Below are positions 1-5,978 of a DNA stretch of 7,138 bases, one piece after another (the first letter of the stretch is position 1; each line of letters opens with the position of its first letter). The notes under the pieces are model-generated. The model saw only the letters and a program-made list of their open reading frames with translations. It was not told the DNA's origin and did no database searches. The position numbers and the translations under genes were made by a program. The stretch covers positions 1 to 7,138 of the forward strand of contig LXTK01000190.1 of NCBI GenBank assembly GCA_001643475.1, written 5' to 3'. Source of the stretch: Proteobacteria bacterium SPGG2 (GTDB lineage Bacteria; Pseudomonadota; Gammaproteobacteria; Acidiferrobacterales; SPGG2).

Positions 1-429
1 CGCGAAGACGAGCAACGCTTCAGGAACGAGGCCGAGGCTTATGCCAACGATATTCTGCCTCGGGCGCGCGGTAAGGCGGCGCGCCTGGTACAGGAAGGCG
101 AAGGCTACAAAGCCAGCGTGATAGCACGGGCCGACGGTGATGCTCGTCGTTTTATCCAGATCGCACGCGAGTATGCCAAGGCCCCCGACATCACGCGCGA
201 GCGCCTCTACCTGGAGACCATGGAAACCGTGCTGTCCAATACGACCAAAGTCTTCATCGACCAGCAAGGCGGTAACAATATCCTGTATCTGCCGTTAGAC
301 AAGATCATCGGCCAGGGTCGTTCCGCATTTGACGACCGCGGTCAGGCGCCCGTAGGGGCAGAAACGGGTGGTGCGCAAGACGTCGGTCGTAGTCGCGGGC
401 GCACGGACCGCACGCGGGGGACGCAGTAA
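1..429 (+). CDS. hflK: HflK, FtsH protease modulator subunit (C-terminal part, 5' end outside window)
   Basis: The frame is open from the first base and ends at TAA 427-429, giving 142 C-terminal residues; the family is usually about 350-420 residues, so the membrane anchor and most of the SPFH/band-7 domain are missing. The visible part starts in the charged, Ala/Glu/Arg-rich coiled-coil region. It then has the HflK-typical segment APDITRERLYLETMETVL, followed by FIDQQGG and LYLPLDKI, which closely matches the E. coli HflK C-terminus as I remember it. From family knowledge, HflK pairs with HflC in a periplasm-facing inner-membrane complex that surrounds FtsH and restrains its proteolysis. 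The last 40 or so residues form a Gly/Arg/Asp-rich, probably disordered tail, which is normal for HflK but poorly conserved. The stop codon shares one base with the hflC start, so the two are almost certainly translationally coupled. Identity is confident; only the start is unseen. Confidence 0.95.
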   Translation, partial: REDEQRFRNEAEAYANDILPRARGKAARLVQEGEGYKASVIARADGDARRFIQIAREYAKAPDITRERLYLETMETVLSNTTKVFIDQQGGNNILYLPLDKIIGQGRSAFDDRGQAPVGAETGGAQDVGRSRGRTDRTRGTQ

Positions 430-1301
430 TGAATCAGGCGAAGCTAATCATCATGGTTGTGATTGTGGCTGTGATCTTAATGGGGATCCGTTCTTTCACA
501 TTCACAGTTGATCAATGGGAGAAGGCTATTGTCGTGAGGTTCGGGGAAGTGATCCGTTACGAGGATAAGCCCGGCTTGCATTTCAAGACGCCAGTTATTG
601 ATTCCGTGTACAAATTGAACGGAAGAATCTTGACTCTGGATGCGGCGCCACAGCGTTTCCTTACCCTCGAGAAGAAAAACGTGATCGTGGACTGGTTTGT
701 CAAATGGCGAATCGCGGACGCACTTACGTATTGGACCGCATTAGGTGGGCAAGAGCAGGCGGCGAGAGGGCGACTTGAGCAACGCGTCAGAAGCGATCTG
801 CTCAATGAGTTTGGCAAGCGTACGGTACACGATGCCGTGTCCGGGGACCGGGAAGAGATTATGCGAATCGTCAGCGCGGGGGCTGATAGGGAAGCACGTG
901 CCTTGGGTATCGAGGTTGTGGACATCCGTATTAAGCGCGTGGATCTAGACGAAAAAGTGAGTGAGTCGGTGTATCAACGCATGGTTGCCGAGCGCGCGCG
1001 TATTGCCAAGGAGTTCCGGGCGCGCGGTGCCGAGGAGGCGGAAAAGATCCGGGCCGATGCGGAACGGCGGCGCGAGATCCTGTTAGCCGAGGCCTATGGC
1101 AAGGCCGAACGTATCCGCGGCGAGGGCGATGGCACCGCGACAGCGATCTATGCCGAAGCCTACGGCGATGATCCCGAGTTCTATGCGCTTTATCGCAGCC
1201 TAAACGCCTACCGACAAAGTTTTAGTAGCAAGGACGATATCCTGATCATCGACCCCAGCGCGGAGTTCTTCAAGTTCCTCAAAGATCCACGCTCGCAATA
1301 G
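429..1301 (+). CDS. hflC: HflC, FtsH protease modulator subunit
   Basis: This is a complete 290-residue protein, within the usual HflC range of roughly 280-335. One hydrophobic segment (about residues 6-20) anchors it in the inner membrane. An SPFH/band-7 domain follows (about 22-180, starting FTVDQWEKAIVVRFGEV), then an Ala/Glu/Arg-rich coiled coil (about 185-235). The C-terminal YRSLNAYRQSF and the IDPSAEFFKFLK segment are diagnostic of HflC rather than HflK. By family knowledge it assembles with HflK into a large oligomer around FtsH and modulates turnover of membrane and regulatory substrates. The start is well supported: ATG overlaps the hflK stop by one base, and GGGGGA at 416-421 gives a good ribosome binding site 7 bases upstream. 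The 3' half is clearly richer in G+C than the 5' half (one row near 1021-1080 counts 45/60 GC against 32/60 near 541-600), which fits the Ala/Arg/Glu coiled-coil composition and does not need a transfer event. Confidence 0.96.
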   Translation: MNQAKLIIMVVIVAVILMGIRSFTFTVDQWEKAIVVRFGEVIRYEDKPGLHFKTPVIDSVYKLNGRILTLDAAPQRFLTLEKKNVIVDWFVKWRIADALTYWTALGGQEQAARGRLEQRVRSDLLNEFGKRTVHDAVSGDREEIMRIVSAGADREARALGIEVVDIRIKRVDLDEKVSESVYQRMVAERARIAKEFRARGAEEAEKIRADAERRREILLAEAYGKAERIRGEGDGTATAIYAEAYGDDPEFYALYRSLNAYRQSFSSKDDILIIDPSAEFFKFLKDPRSQ

Positions 1302-1314
1302 CGCCGTCAAAATA

Positions 1315-1500
1315 ATGTGGCATGAATTAGGGGTGGCGATTGCGCTGCTTTTGATACTCGAAGGTATCTTCCCCTTTATAAACCCAGGTGGCATGCGAAG
1401 AACACTGCTGACTATCAGCCAACTTCCCGATCAACCGCTACGTTTTGCCGGGTTGGCCAGTATGTTGATCGGTCTCGTATTGTTGTACGCCATTAACTGA
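1315..1500 (+). CDS. DUF2065 family small inner-membrane protein (YjeT type)
   Basis: This 61-residue protein is the usual size for the DUF2065 family. It has two predicted membrane helices (about residues 5-22 and 43-60) joined by a short polar loop. The family features are present: an early acidic residue inside the first helix (LLILEGIFPF), the NPGGMRR turn after it, and the segment LPDQPLRFAGLASMLIGLVLL. No biochemical function is established for the family. Its place directly after hflC matches yjeT in E. coli, which lies between hflC and purA. It starts 13 bases after the hflC stop with no clear Shine-Dalgarno sequence, so translation probably depends on coupling to hflC. Being small and membrane-embedded next to HflKC suggests, but does not show, a link with the FtsH complex. 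Confidence 0.85.
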   Translation: MWHELGVAIALLLILEGIFPFINPGGMRRTLLTISQLPDQPLRFAGLASMLIGLVLLYAIN

Positions 1501-1532
1501 TCTTCAGAGACCCCTGCACTCGACCACCAACC

Positions 1533-2717
1533 ATGTCTGCAAAAGATCGCTGGTTGCTGCCGGAAGGCATTGAAGAAGTATTGCCTGATGATGCCCAATG
1601 GCTGGAATCGCTGCGCCGCAAGGTGTTGGATTTGTTTGCAACCTGGGGTTACGAGTTCGTGATGCCACCGATGATTGAGTACTTGGATGCCTTACTTACT
1701 GGTACTGGTAAGGAGTTGGACTTGCAGACCTTCAAGGTCACCGACCAGCTTACTGGTCGTTTGATGGGAGTGCGTCCCGATATGACACCACAGGCGGCAC
1801 GTATCGACGCCCATTACCTCAAGCGCACCGTCCCAGTGAGACTCTGTTACGTAGGCTCGGTGCTACATACGCGCCCGACTGATCTTGCCAGCTCACGCGA
1901 ACCACTCCAGCTTGGAGCAGAGCTGTTCGGGCATGCCGGACCCGAAAGCGAGGCGGAAATTCTATGTCTTATGGTTACCACGCTAAGGTTCGCTGGTATA
2001 GAGCGGCTGCATGTCGATCTGGGCCACAGTGGCGTCTTTCGAGGACTCGTCGCAGCGGCGGGGTTAACTGAAGATCAACAGGAGCAGCTTTTTGATGCCT
2101 TGCAACGCAAGGCACAACCGGCGATGACCGCTTTACTCGAGAAATTCGGCGTAGAGGGAAAAAGCAAGCAAATGCTTATGCGGTTAGTGGAGTTAAACGG
2201 TGGTTCGGAGGCCTTGCGCGAAGCCAAACGTGAGCTTGAGGCAGCGCCACACTCCGTTCACCAAGCGCTCGATAATCTGGAGTCCGTGGTTGCCGCTGTC
2301 CGGCGGCGCATGCCCGAGTTGACGTTACATTTTGATTTGGCGGAGCTTGCCGGATACAGCTATTACACGGGCGTGGTGTTCTCGGTGTTCGTGCCGGCTT
2401 ATGGGTGCGCGGTTGCACGTGGTGGTCGCTATGACGGTATTGGCAAGGCTTTCGGGCGCGCACGTCCGGCAACGGGTTTTAGCACTGACTTGCGGGTGTT
2501 GCGCAAGCTCTCCGTCGATGATGAACCGGTGCGAACGGGCATTCTCGCACCGTGCGATGGTGAGGCCGATCTTTATTCCGAAATCAGCCGATTACGTGAG
2601 CTCGGCGAACGCGTTGTAACCAGCCTTCCCGGCACCACGACCACACCGGCCGATATGGGGTGTGACCGCAAGCTCGTATGTAAAGCGGGTGCTTGGGTTG
2701 TAGTGCCTGAGAAATAG
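1533..2717 (+). CDS. hisZ: HisZ, ATP phosphoribosyltransferase regulatory subunit
   Basis: This 394-residue protein is a paralogue of the histidyl-tRNA synthetase catalytic core, at the usual HisZ length of about 380-400. It opens with RWLLPEGIEEVLPDDA, typical of HisZ. Class II synthetase-like elements follow: the motif 1 region (WGYEFVMPPMIEYLDALL, about 39-56), the motif 2 region (VRPDMTPQAAR, about 79-89), and the late ARGGRYDGIGKAFGRARPATGFS block (about 295-317). It lacks the full anticodon-binding domain of a true HisS. By family knowledge HisZ binds short-form HisG in a hetero-octamer, is needed for ATP phosphoribosyltransferase activity, and mediates histidine feedback inhibition. 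A short HisG should therefore exist elsewhere. The ATG at 1533 gives the expected N-terminus although no strong ribosome binding site is visible. It lies 31 bases after the DUF2065 gene and 15 before purA. Confidence 0.94.
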   Translation: MSAKDRWLLPEGIEEVLPDDAQWLESLRRKVLDLFATWGYEFVMPPMIEYLDALLTGTGKELDLQTFKVTDQLTGRLMGVRPDMTPQAARIDAHYLKRTVPVRLCYVGSVLHTRPTDLASSREPLQLGAELFGHAGPESEAEILCLMVTTLRFAGIERLHVDLGHSGVFRGLVAAAGLTEDQQEQLFDALQRKAQPAMTALLEKFGVEGKSKQMLMRLVELNGGSEALREAKRELEAAPHSVHQALDNLESVVAAVRRRMPELTLHFDLAELAGYSYYTGVVFSVFVPAYGCAVARGGRYDGIGKAFGRARPATGFSTDLRVLRKLSVDDEPVRTGILAPCDGEADLYSEISRLRELGERVVTSLPGTTTTPADMGCDRKLVCKAGAWVVVPEK

Positions 2718-2732
2718 GGCGATCGAACGGCT

Positions 2733-4028
2733 ATGGCGCAAAACGTAGTGATTATCGGCACCCAGTGGGGGGACGAGGGCAAAGGCAAGATCGTCGACCT
2801 GCTCACCGAGCGCGCACAAGCAGTAGCGCGTTTTCAAGGCGGGCATAACGCCGGGCATACGTTGGTCATCGATGGTAACAAGACCGTATTGCATCTTGTG
2901 CCCTCCGGTATCCTTAGAGAAGATGTATTGTGCGTCATCGGCAATGGCGTCGTACTATCTCCAACCGCGCTGTTCGAAGAAGTAGATCAGCTTCAACGTA
3001 ATGGCTTCGCAGTCGCCGAACGTCTTCGTGTCAGCGAGTCTTGCCCGCTGCTTCTACGCCATCACATCGCGCTCGATATTGCTCGCGAGAAGGCACGAGG
3101 CAAAGCAGCTATCGGCACTACTGGACGTGGCATTGGGCCGGCCTATGAGGACAAGGTCGCGAGACGCGGGCTACGGTTGGCAGATCTGCTCGATGAAAGG
3201 GTGTTTACGGAAAAGTTAGCGCAAGTTTTGGATTACCACAACTTTGCCCTCACCCATTACTTTCAAAGCGAACCCGTGGATTTACAGGAGACGCTAGATG
3301 AGAATTTGGGACTTGTGGGACGCATCCGACCTATGATCGCCAACGTTTCGGATTTGCTCCATACCTATATAGATCAAAACAAGTCGATATTGTTCGAAGG
3401 TGCGCAAGGTACACTGTTGGATATCGATCATGGCACTTATCCCTTTGTGACATCTTCGAATACGTGCGCCGCCGCCGCCGCCCTTGGCGTTGGGGTGGCG
3501 CCGTCGCACCTGCATTATGTGCTCGGCATCACTAAAGCGTATACGACCCGCGTGGGGGCTGGGCCATTCCCAACTGAACTGCACGACAATATCGGTGAAC
3601 GATTGGGAGAGCGCGGCAATGAATTTGGCGCCACCACCGGGCGGCCGCGTCGTTGCGGATGGTTCGATGCGGTAGGTGTTAGCCATGCTTGTCGCATTAA
3701 CGGTGTTAGTGGCCTTTGTATTACCAAGCTCGATGTACTCGATGGACTCGAAAGCGTGCGTCTATGTGTGGCCTATGAGATTGATGGCGAGCGACGGAAA
3801 GTGACGAGCTACGGCGCAGATGAGTTAGCACAGGCAACGCCCGTGTACGAAGAGCTGCCGGGGTGGACGCAATCAACAGTGGGTGTAAGGCGACTCGATG
3901 GCCTACCCTTGAATGCTAGGCACTATCTCGAGCGTGTCGAGGAGACCACTGGCGTAAGTGTCCATATCATATCTACCGGTGCCGAGCGAGCGGACACAAT
4001 CATCTTTCGCCATCCTTTCGACGCGTAA
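2733..4028 (+). CDS. purA: Adenylosuccinate synthetase
   Basis: This 431-residue protein is full length for PurA. It catalyses GTP-dependent joining of IMP and aspartate to give adenylosuccinate, the first committed step to AMP, in the cytoplasm. The glycine-rich GTQWGDEGKGKIVD loop is at residues 9-22, with the catalytic Asp14. GGHNAGHT at 36-43 carries the general acid His42. Further blocks are GTTGRGIGPAYEDK (IMP contacts), FEGAQGTLLDIDHGTYPFVTSS, RVGAGPFPTEL, TTGRPRRCGWFDAV, TKLDVLDGL (guanine-binding) and the C-terminal ISTGAERADTI. All expected active-site blocks are present, so it should be active. Residues 246-250 are five alanines encoded by a (GCC)5 run at 3468-3482, where relatives usually have a Gly/Ala/Thr-rich loop. 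The ribosome binding site is weak (AGGG 13 bases upstream), and it is probably expressed from the upstream operon promoter. No terminator hairpin is visible after the stop. Confidence 0.98.
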   Translation: MAQNVVIIGTQWGDEGKGKIVDLLTERAQAVARFQGGHNAGHTLVIDGNKTVLHLVPSGILREDVLCVIGNGVVLSPTALFEEVDQLQRNGFAVAERLRVSESCPLLLRHHIALDIAREKARGKAAIGTTGRGIGPAYEDKVARRGLRLADLLDERVFTEKLAQVLDYHNFALTHYFQSEPVDLQETLDENLGLVGRIRPMIANVSDLLHTYIDQNKSILFEGAQGTLLDIDHGTYPFVTSSNTCAAAAALGVGVAPSHLHYVLGITKAYTTRVGAGPFPTELHDNIGERLGERGNEFGATTGRPRRCGWFDAVGVSHACRINGVSGLCITKLDVLDGLESVRLCVAYEIDGERRKVTSYGADELAQATPVYEELPGWTQSTVGVRRLDGLPLNARHYLERVEETTGVSVHIISTGAERADTIIFRHPFDA

Positions 4029-4034
4029 GTACGC

Positions 4035-4439
4035 TTATTCTTTCTGAAGCGTTTGATCTATGTAGCCATCCCTTGCTAACGCATTAGCGACGAGCCGTTG
4101 TGTTAGTTTTTCTTTAAAGGTCGCAGGTTTATCGAGTTTCAATCGTTCCAGGTATGGATAAGCGGCATCTGAGACCCGCCGCCGAAACACTGCGTGCAGT
4201 ATATCGCTTAACATCACGCGCTTGTTTGAGAAGTGGTGTTTGAGACCCTTCAATGTTTTTGCCAAGATAATCTCTTGTGTGGTGAAATCTGTACCGAAAG
4301 GGAATTCTTGGAACAACTCCTCGGCCTTATATGGGGCAATCGCGCGATCTAAGCTTTCCGGGAAGCTGACCTCCACGGGCGGCCGCTGTCGCACGTCCTC
4401 GACCGCTGTTCCCGACGCGGTTCTACCTCCTCCATCCAT
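4035..4439 (-). pseudogene. C-terminal remnant of a larger protein, possibly acetyl-CoA hydrolase/transferase family
   Basis: This 134-codon frame converges on purA with only 6 bases between the stops. From about residue 16 it looks like genuine protein: FPESLDRAIAPYKAEELF, FPFGTDFTTQE (46-56), then a basic, helical C-terminus with AYPYLERLKLDKPATFKEKL and QRLVANALARDGY. From memory this resembles the extreme C-terminal tail of the roughly 600-residue acetyl-CoA hydrolase/transferase proteins of gammaproteobacteria; I could not test this. None of the CoA-binding or catalytic region is present. Residues 1-14 (MDGGGRTASGTAVE) are encoded inside a tandem repeat whose second copy would encode almost the same peptide, so the apparent start is repeat-derived. 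No Shine-Dalgarno sequence precedes the ATG. I read it as a 5'-truncated, probably non-functional gene. A small real protein with this fold-free tail is the less likely alternative. Confidence 0.5.
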
Positions 4440-4591
4440 GGAGTCGTGTGCTTCGCGGCACCTGCACGTCTCGGCAACTGCTCCTCGACCGCTGTTCCAG
4501 ACGCGGTTCTAACTCCTCCGTCCATGCAGTCGTGCGTTGCTCTACCTTCCTACTTCCCGGCAATCGCTCCTGCATTGCCCTACTTTCCTAC
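4396..4591. repeat. Mosaic tandem repeat array (86-base period, modules A-B-A-C-B-C)
   Basis: Module A (53 bases) occurs at 4396-4448 and 4482-4534 with 4 mismatches. Module B (17 bases, TCYCGGCAAYYGCTCCT) occurs at 4469-4485 and 4555-4571 with 3 mismatches. Module C (21 bases, starting TGCRTTGCYCTACYTTCC) occurs at 4533-4553 and 4571-4591 with 3 mismatches. Aligning the A copies gives an exact 86-base period: unit 1 is 4396-4481, unit 2 is 4482-4567. Between them, 49 of 53 and then 17 of 33 positions agree, so a conserved core and a conserved end flank a diverged middle. A third unit starts on schedule at 4568 but lacks module A and goes straight to C. The pattern fits a degenerating tandem intergenic repeat with an internal deletion. 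It is not a CRISPR: there are too few units and the variable part is only partly variable. The family is unknown to me. Confidence 0.8.
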
Positions 4592-4603
4592 GTCCGTGTA
4601 GGT

Positions 4604-4622
4604 CACCTGTAGGTCGCAGGTG
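4604..4622. repeat. Short hairpin at the edge of the repeat array
   Basis: CACCTG (4604-4609) and CAGGTG (4617-4622) form a perfect 6-base inverted repeat around a 7-base loop. The heptamer GTAGGTC also occurs twice directly (4598-4604 and 4609-4615), overlapping the hairpin. There is no T-run on either side, so this is not a typical terminator. It may be part of the repeat element rather than a functional site. Confidence 0.4.
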
Positions 4623-4755
4623 CAATGGAGGAAATGCAGAAGGATTGTTGGCCGCTCCTATTCGTCCTGAACTTGCGGCACTTGGGCTTTCTGCCCATCG
4701 GGAACAATCTCTGCCATGCACGTCAGGATAATCCTTGCCAAATGCCCGATATGGG

Positions 4756-4783
4756 AGATATACGGCAGTATTGCCTCATATCT
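4756..4783. repeat. Imperfect 28-base palindrome
   Basis: AGATAT (4756-4761) pairs with ATATCT (4778-4783), and the inner GGCA (4764-4767) pairs with TGCC (4772-4775) around the loop GTAT. The two stems are separated by a symmetric 2+2 mismatch. The geometry is fully symmetric, so it could be a cruciform, a protein-binding palindrome or the head of a small repeat element. No T-run follows, so termination is unlikely. It lies about 120 bases upstream of the nuclease-like gene, too far for an ordinary operator. Confidence 0.45.
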
Positions 4784-4905
4784 GCGGCCCCGGCCTCCAG
4801 GGACAAGCCCCATCTATCGAACCACAAATACTTTTTGGGCAACGACGTGACCGCAGAGCGGAGATATACTGCGATTGAGACGTGTTTAATATTCGTTAGC
4901 TTCTA

Positions 4906-5661
4906 ATGAGTGAATCAATGATACCAAATAGAATTTCAATGGTGAGTTACAATCTGTGGAATATAAAGCGGTGGCCAGATCGGAAACCAGCCTTAAGCAA
5001 ATTTTTAACTACTTTCAATCCCGATATCCTATGTTTGCAGGAAATAAGTAACGAGACTATGCAGTGTATTGGCGAAAGCCTGGAATCACATGAACACATC
5101 AATGATGAGTTGCCGGGGTGGGCTTGCGAAAGCAACATTTTCTGGAACATGCACTATTTTGAAGAAGTTGCCCATGGCCTAGAAGATTTGGAAATGCCGG
5201 AGCAAGACAGGGGATTTTTTTGGGTGCGACTAAAGTTCAAAGGGAGTGACACAACGATATTCGTTGCTACTGCTCATTTTACGTGGCAAGGAAATCCAGA
5301 GGAATTTGAGACGGGACTGACACCTCGAAACCGACAGACACATCAAACAATCAACTTTTTGAAACAGCTCGTCAACAAGGGTGAACCTGGCTTTTTTATG
5401 GGAGACCTAAATGATCCGATTATCCCTAATCTGTTTTTTCCTAAGGCAGGTTATCAATCATGTTTTAAAGACCTTAGCTTGTTATGCCCACCAACGTATC
5501 CAGCCTTACCCACAACCAATGTTATCAGTGAAAATCAGGCTATTGATTGGATCTTTAGCAATGGAAAAGCAAAAACACTATCCGCCTCTGTACCTCAGTT
5601 CTATTTCAATGGTATTGGCCCTTCAGACCATTGGCCCGTTCATGCGATATATCAATTATAA
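4906..5661 (+). CDS. Endonuclease/exonuclease/phosphatase (EEP) family protein
   Basis: This 251-residue protein has the complete metal-dependent EEP (DNase I-like) motif set: SYNLWN with Asn16; PDILCLQEI with the metal ligand Glu46; ATAHFTW with His124; FFMGDLNDP with Asp167 and Asn169; AIDWIF with Asp214; and PSDHWPV with Asp241-His242. The length suits a single minimal domain. No signal peptide or membrane segment is visible, so it should act in the cytoplasm. The fold covers DNases, AP endonucleases, sphingomyelinases, inositol phosphatases and deadenylases, and the sequence does not tell which substrate applies. ATG 4906 and the in-frame ATG 4918 both lack a good Shine-Dalgarno sequence; the first is kept provisionally, although homology need only begin near Ile10. 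Four sampled 60-base rows count 22, 25, 31 and 26 GC, about 43%, against roughly 45-75% in rows sampled from the operon. It stands alone beside the repeat array, consistent with lateral acquisition. Confidence 0.88.
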   Translation: MSESMIPNRISMVSYNLWNIKRWPDRKPALSKFLTTFNPDILCLQEISNETMQCIGESLESHEHINDELPGWACESNIFWNMHYFEEVAHGLEDLEMPEQDRGFFWVRLKFKGSDTTIFVATAHFTWQGNPEEFETGLTPRNRQTHQTINFLKQLVNKGEPGFFMGDLNDPIIPNLFFPKAGYQSCFKDLSLLCPPTYPALPTTNVISENQAIDWIFSNGKAKTLSASVPQFYFNGIGPSDHWPVHAIYQL

Positions 5662-5978
5662 TGCTTTCGTCTAGAAGCAGCTGGAGGCTTTGGCAAGGTA
5701 GGGATTAACTTCACATTCACATATCAGACTGAGTACATAAAGGAATCCCCGTACTAGGCGCGGCCACAGTTCATGGCTGCGAATCGGGATGCTTTACTTT
5801 ATCGCTGCGAGTCCCCTCCCAGGCCGCGAACAAACACCTTCGACAGGATCCCCCCATGCCCTTACTACCTCACCCCCAAACAAAACGACTTCAACCAGAT
5901 CCCCGAACTGCAAGTGTGCCTTGCTGAGGCAAAGACCAGGCGGGGTTAACAAACCTTTATCCTTTCATGCCTGACAAT
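5662..5978. other. Gap between two convergent phosphoesterase genes
   Basis: The gap is 317 bases long. It contains two small inverted repeats: an 8-base stem with one G-T pair (5759-5766 with 5774-5781, 7-base loop), and TGCCT/AGGCA (5917-5921 with 5927-5931, 5-base loop). Neither is followed by a T-run in either direction, so no intrinsic terminator can be called for either flanking gene, although convergent genes would be expected to need one. The heptamer GCTGCGA repeats at 5776-5782 and 5804-5810. The only frame with coding-like character is the short one at 5773-5949, listed separately. Confidence 0.6.
5773..5949 (+). CDS. Possible 58-residue hypothetical protein or decayed gene fragment
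   Basis: The frame runs from ATG 5773 to TAA 5947-5949, and is open back to a TAG at 5755-5757. I do not recognise the product. The second half (CPYYLTPKQNDFNQIPELQV, followed by CLAEAKTRRG) has a natural amino-acid mix. Of its last 25 or so codons, most end in C or G, as expected for a real gene in this GC range. The first half is Pro/Arg-rich and less convincing. There is no Shine-Dalgarno sequence at a usable distance, and the ATG lies in the 3' arm of a small stem-loop, so expression is doubtful. It could equally be the tail of a degraded gene. No transmembrane segment or signal peptide is visible. Confidence 0.25.
   Translation: MAANRDALLYRCESPPRPRTNTFDRIPPCPYYLTPKQNDFNQIPELQVCLAEAKTRRG

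Larger units (their letters stand above)
4592..4905. other. Intergenic stretch without a convincing gene
   Basis: About 310 bases lie between the repeat array and the nuclease-like gene. Open frames on the plus strand here (for example 4625-4906, 93 codons) have no ribosome binding site, no recognisable motif and unbalanced composition, and I do not call them. The stretch holds two small inverted repeats (4604-4622 and 4756-4783) and a 10-base direct repeat GGAGATATAC at 4754-4763 and 4860-4869. On the minus strand a very short frame beginning near 4720 would encode MAEIVPDGQKAQVPQVQDE; it reads like natural protein but is only 19 residues and may be a decayed fragment. I see no clear promoter for the gene at 4906; TTGAGA (4875-4880) and TAATAT (4887-4892) are too close together to be a sigma-70 pair. 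Confidence 0.6.

Noticed and set aside
557..925. 122-codon minus-strand frame inside hflC
   Set aside because: It is antisense to a confidently identified gene and has Ser/Arg/Pro-rich shadow composition.
4396..4591. CRISPR array
   Set aside because: There are only two full units, the 53-base core is too long for a CRISPR repeat, the variable segments are partly similar, and no cas gene is present.
4875..4892. Sigma-70 promoter TTGAGA/TAATAT for the EEP gene
   Set aside because: The hexamers are only 6 bases apart instead of about 17.
4625..4906. 93-codon plus-strand frame before the nuclease-like gene
   Set aside because: It has no ribosome binding site, no recognisable motif or membrane segment, crosses a 28-base palindrome, and its composition does not look coding.
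5917..5931. Intrinsic terminator TGCCT/AGGCA
   Set aside because: The stem is only 5 bases and no T-run follows on either strand.
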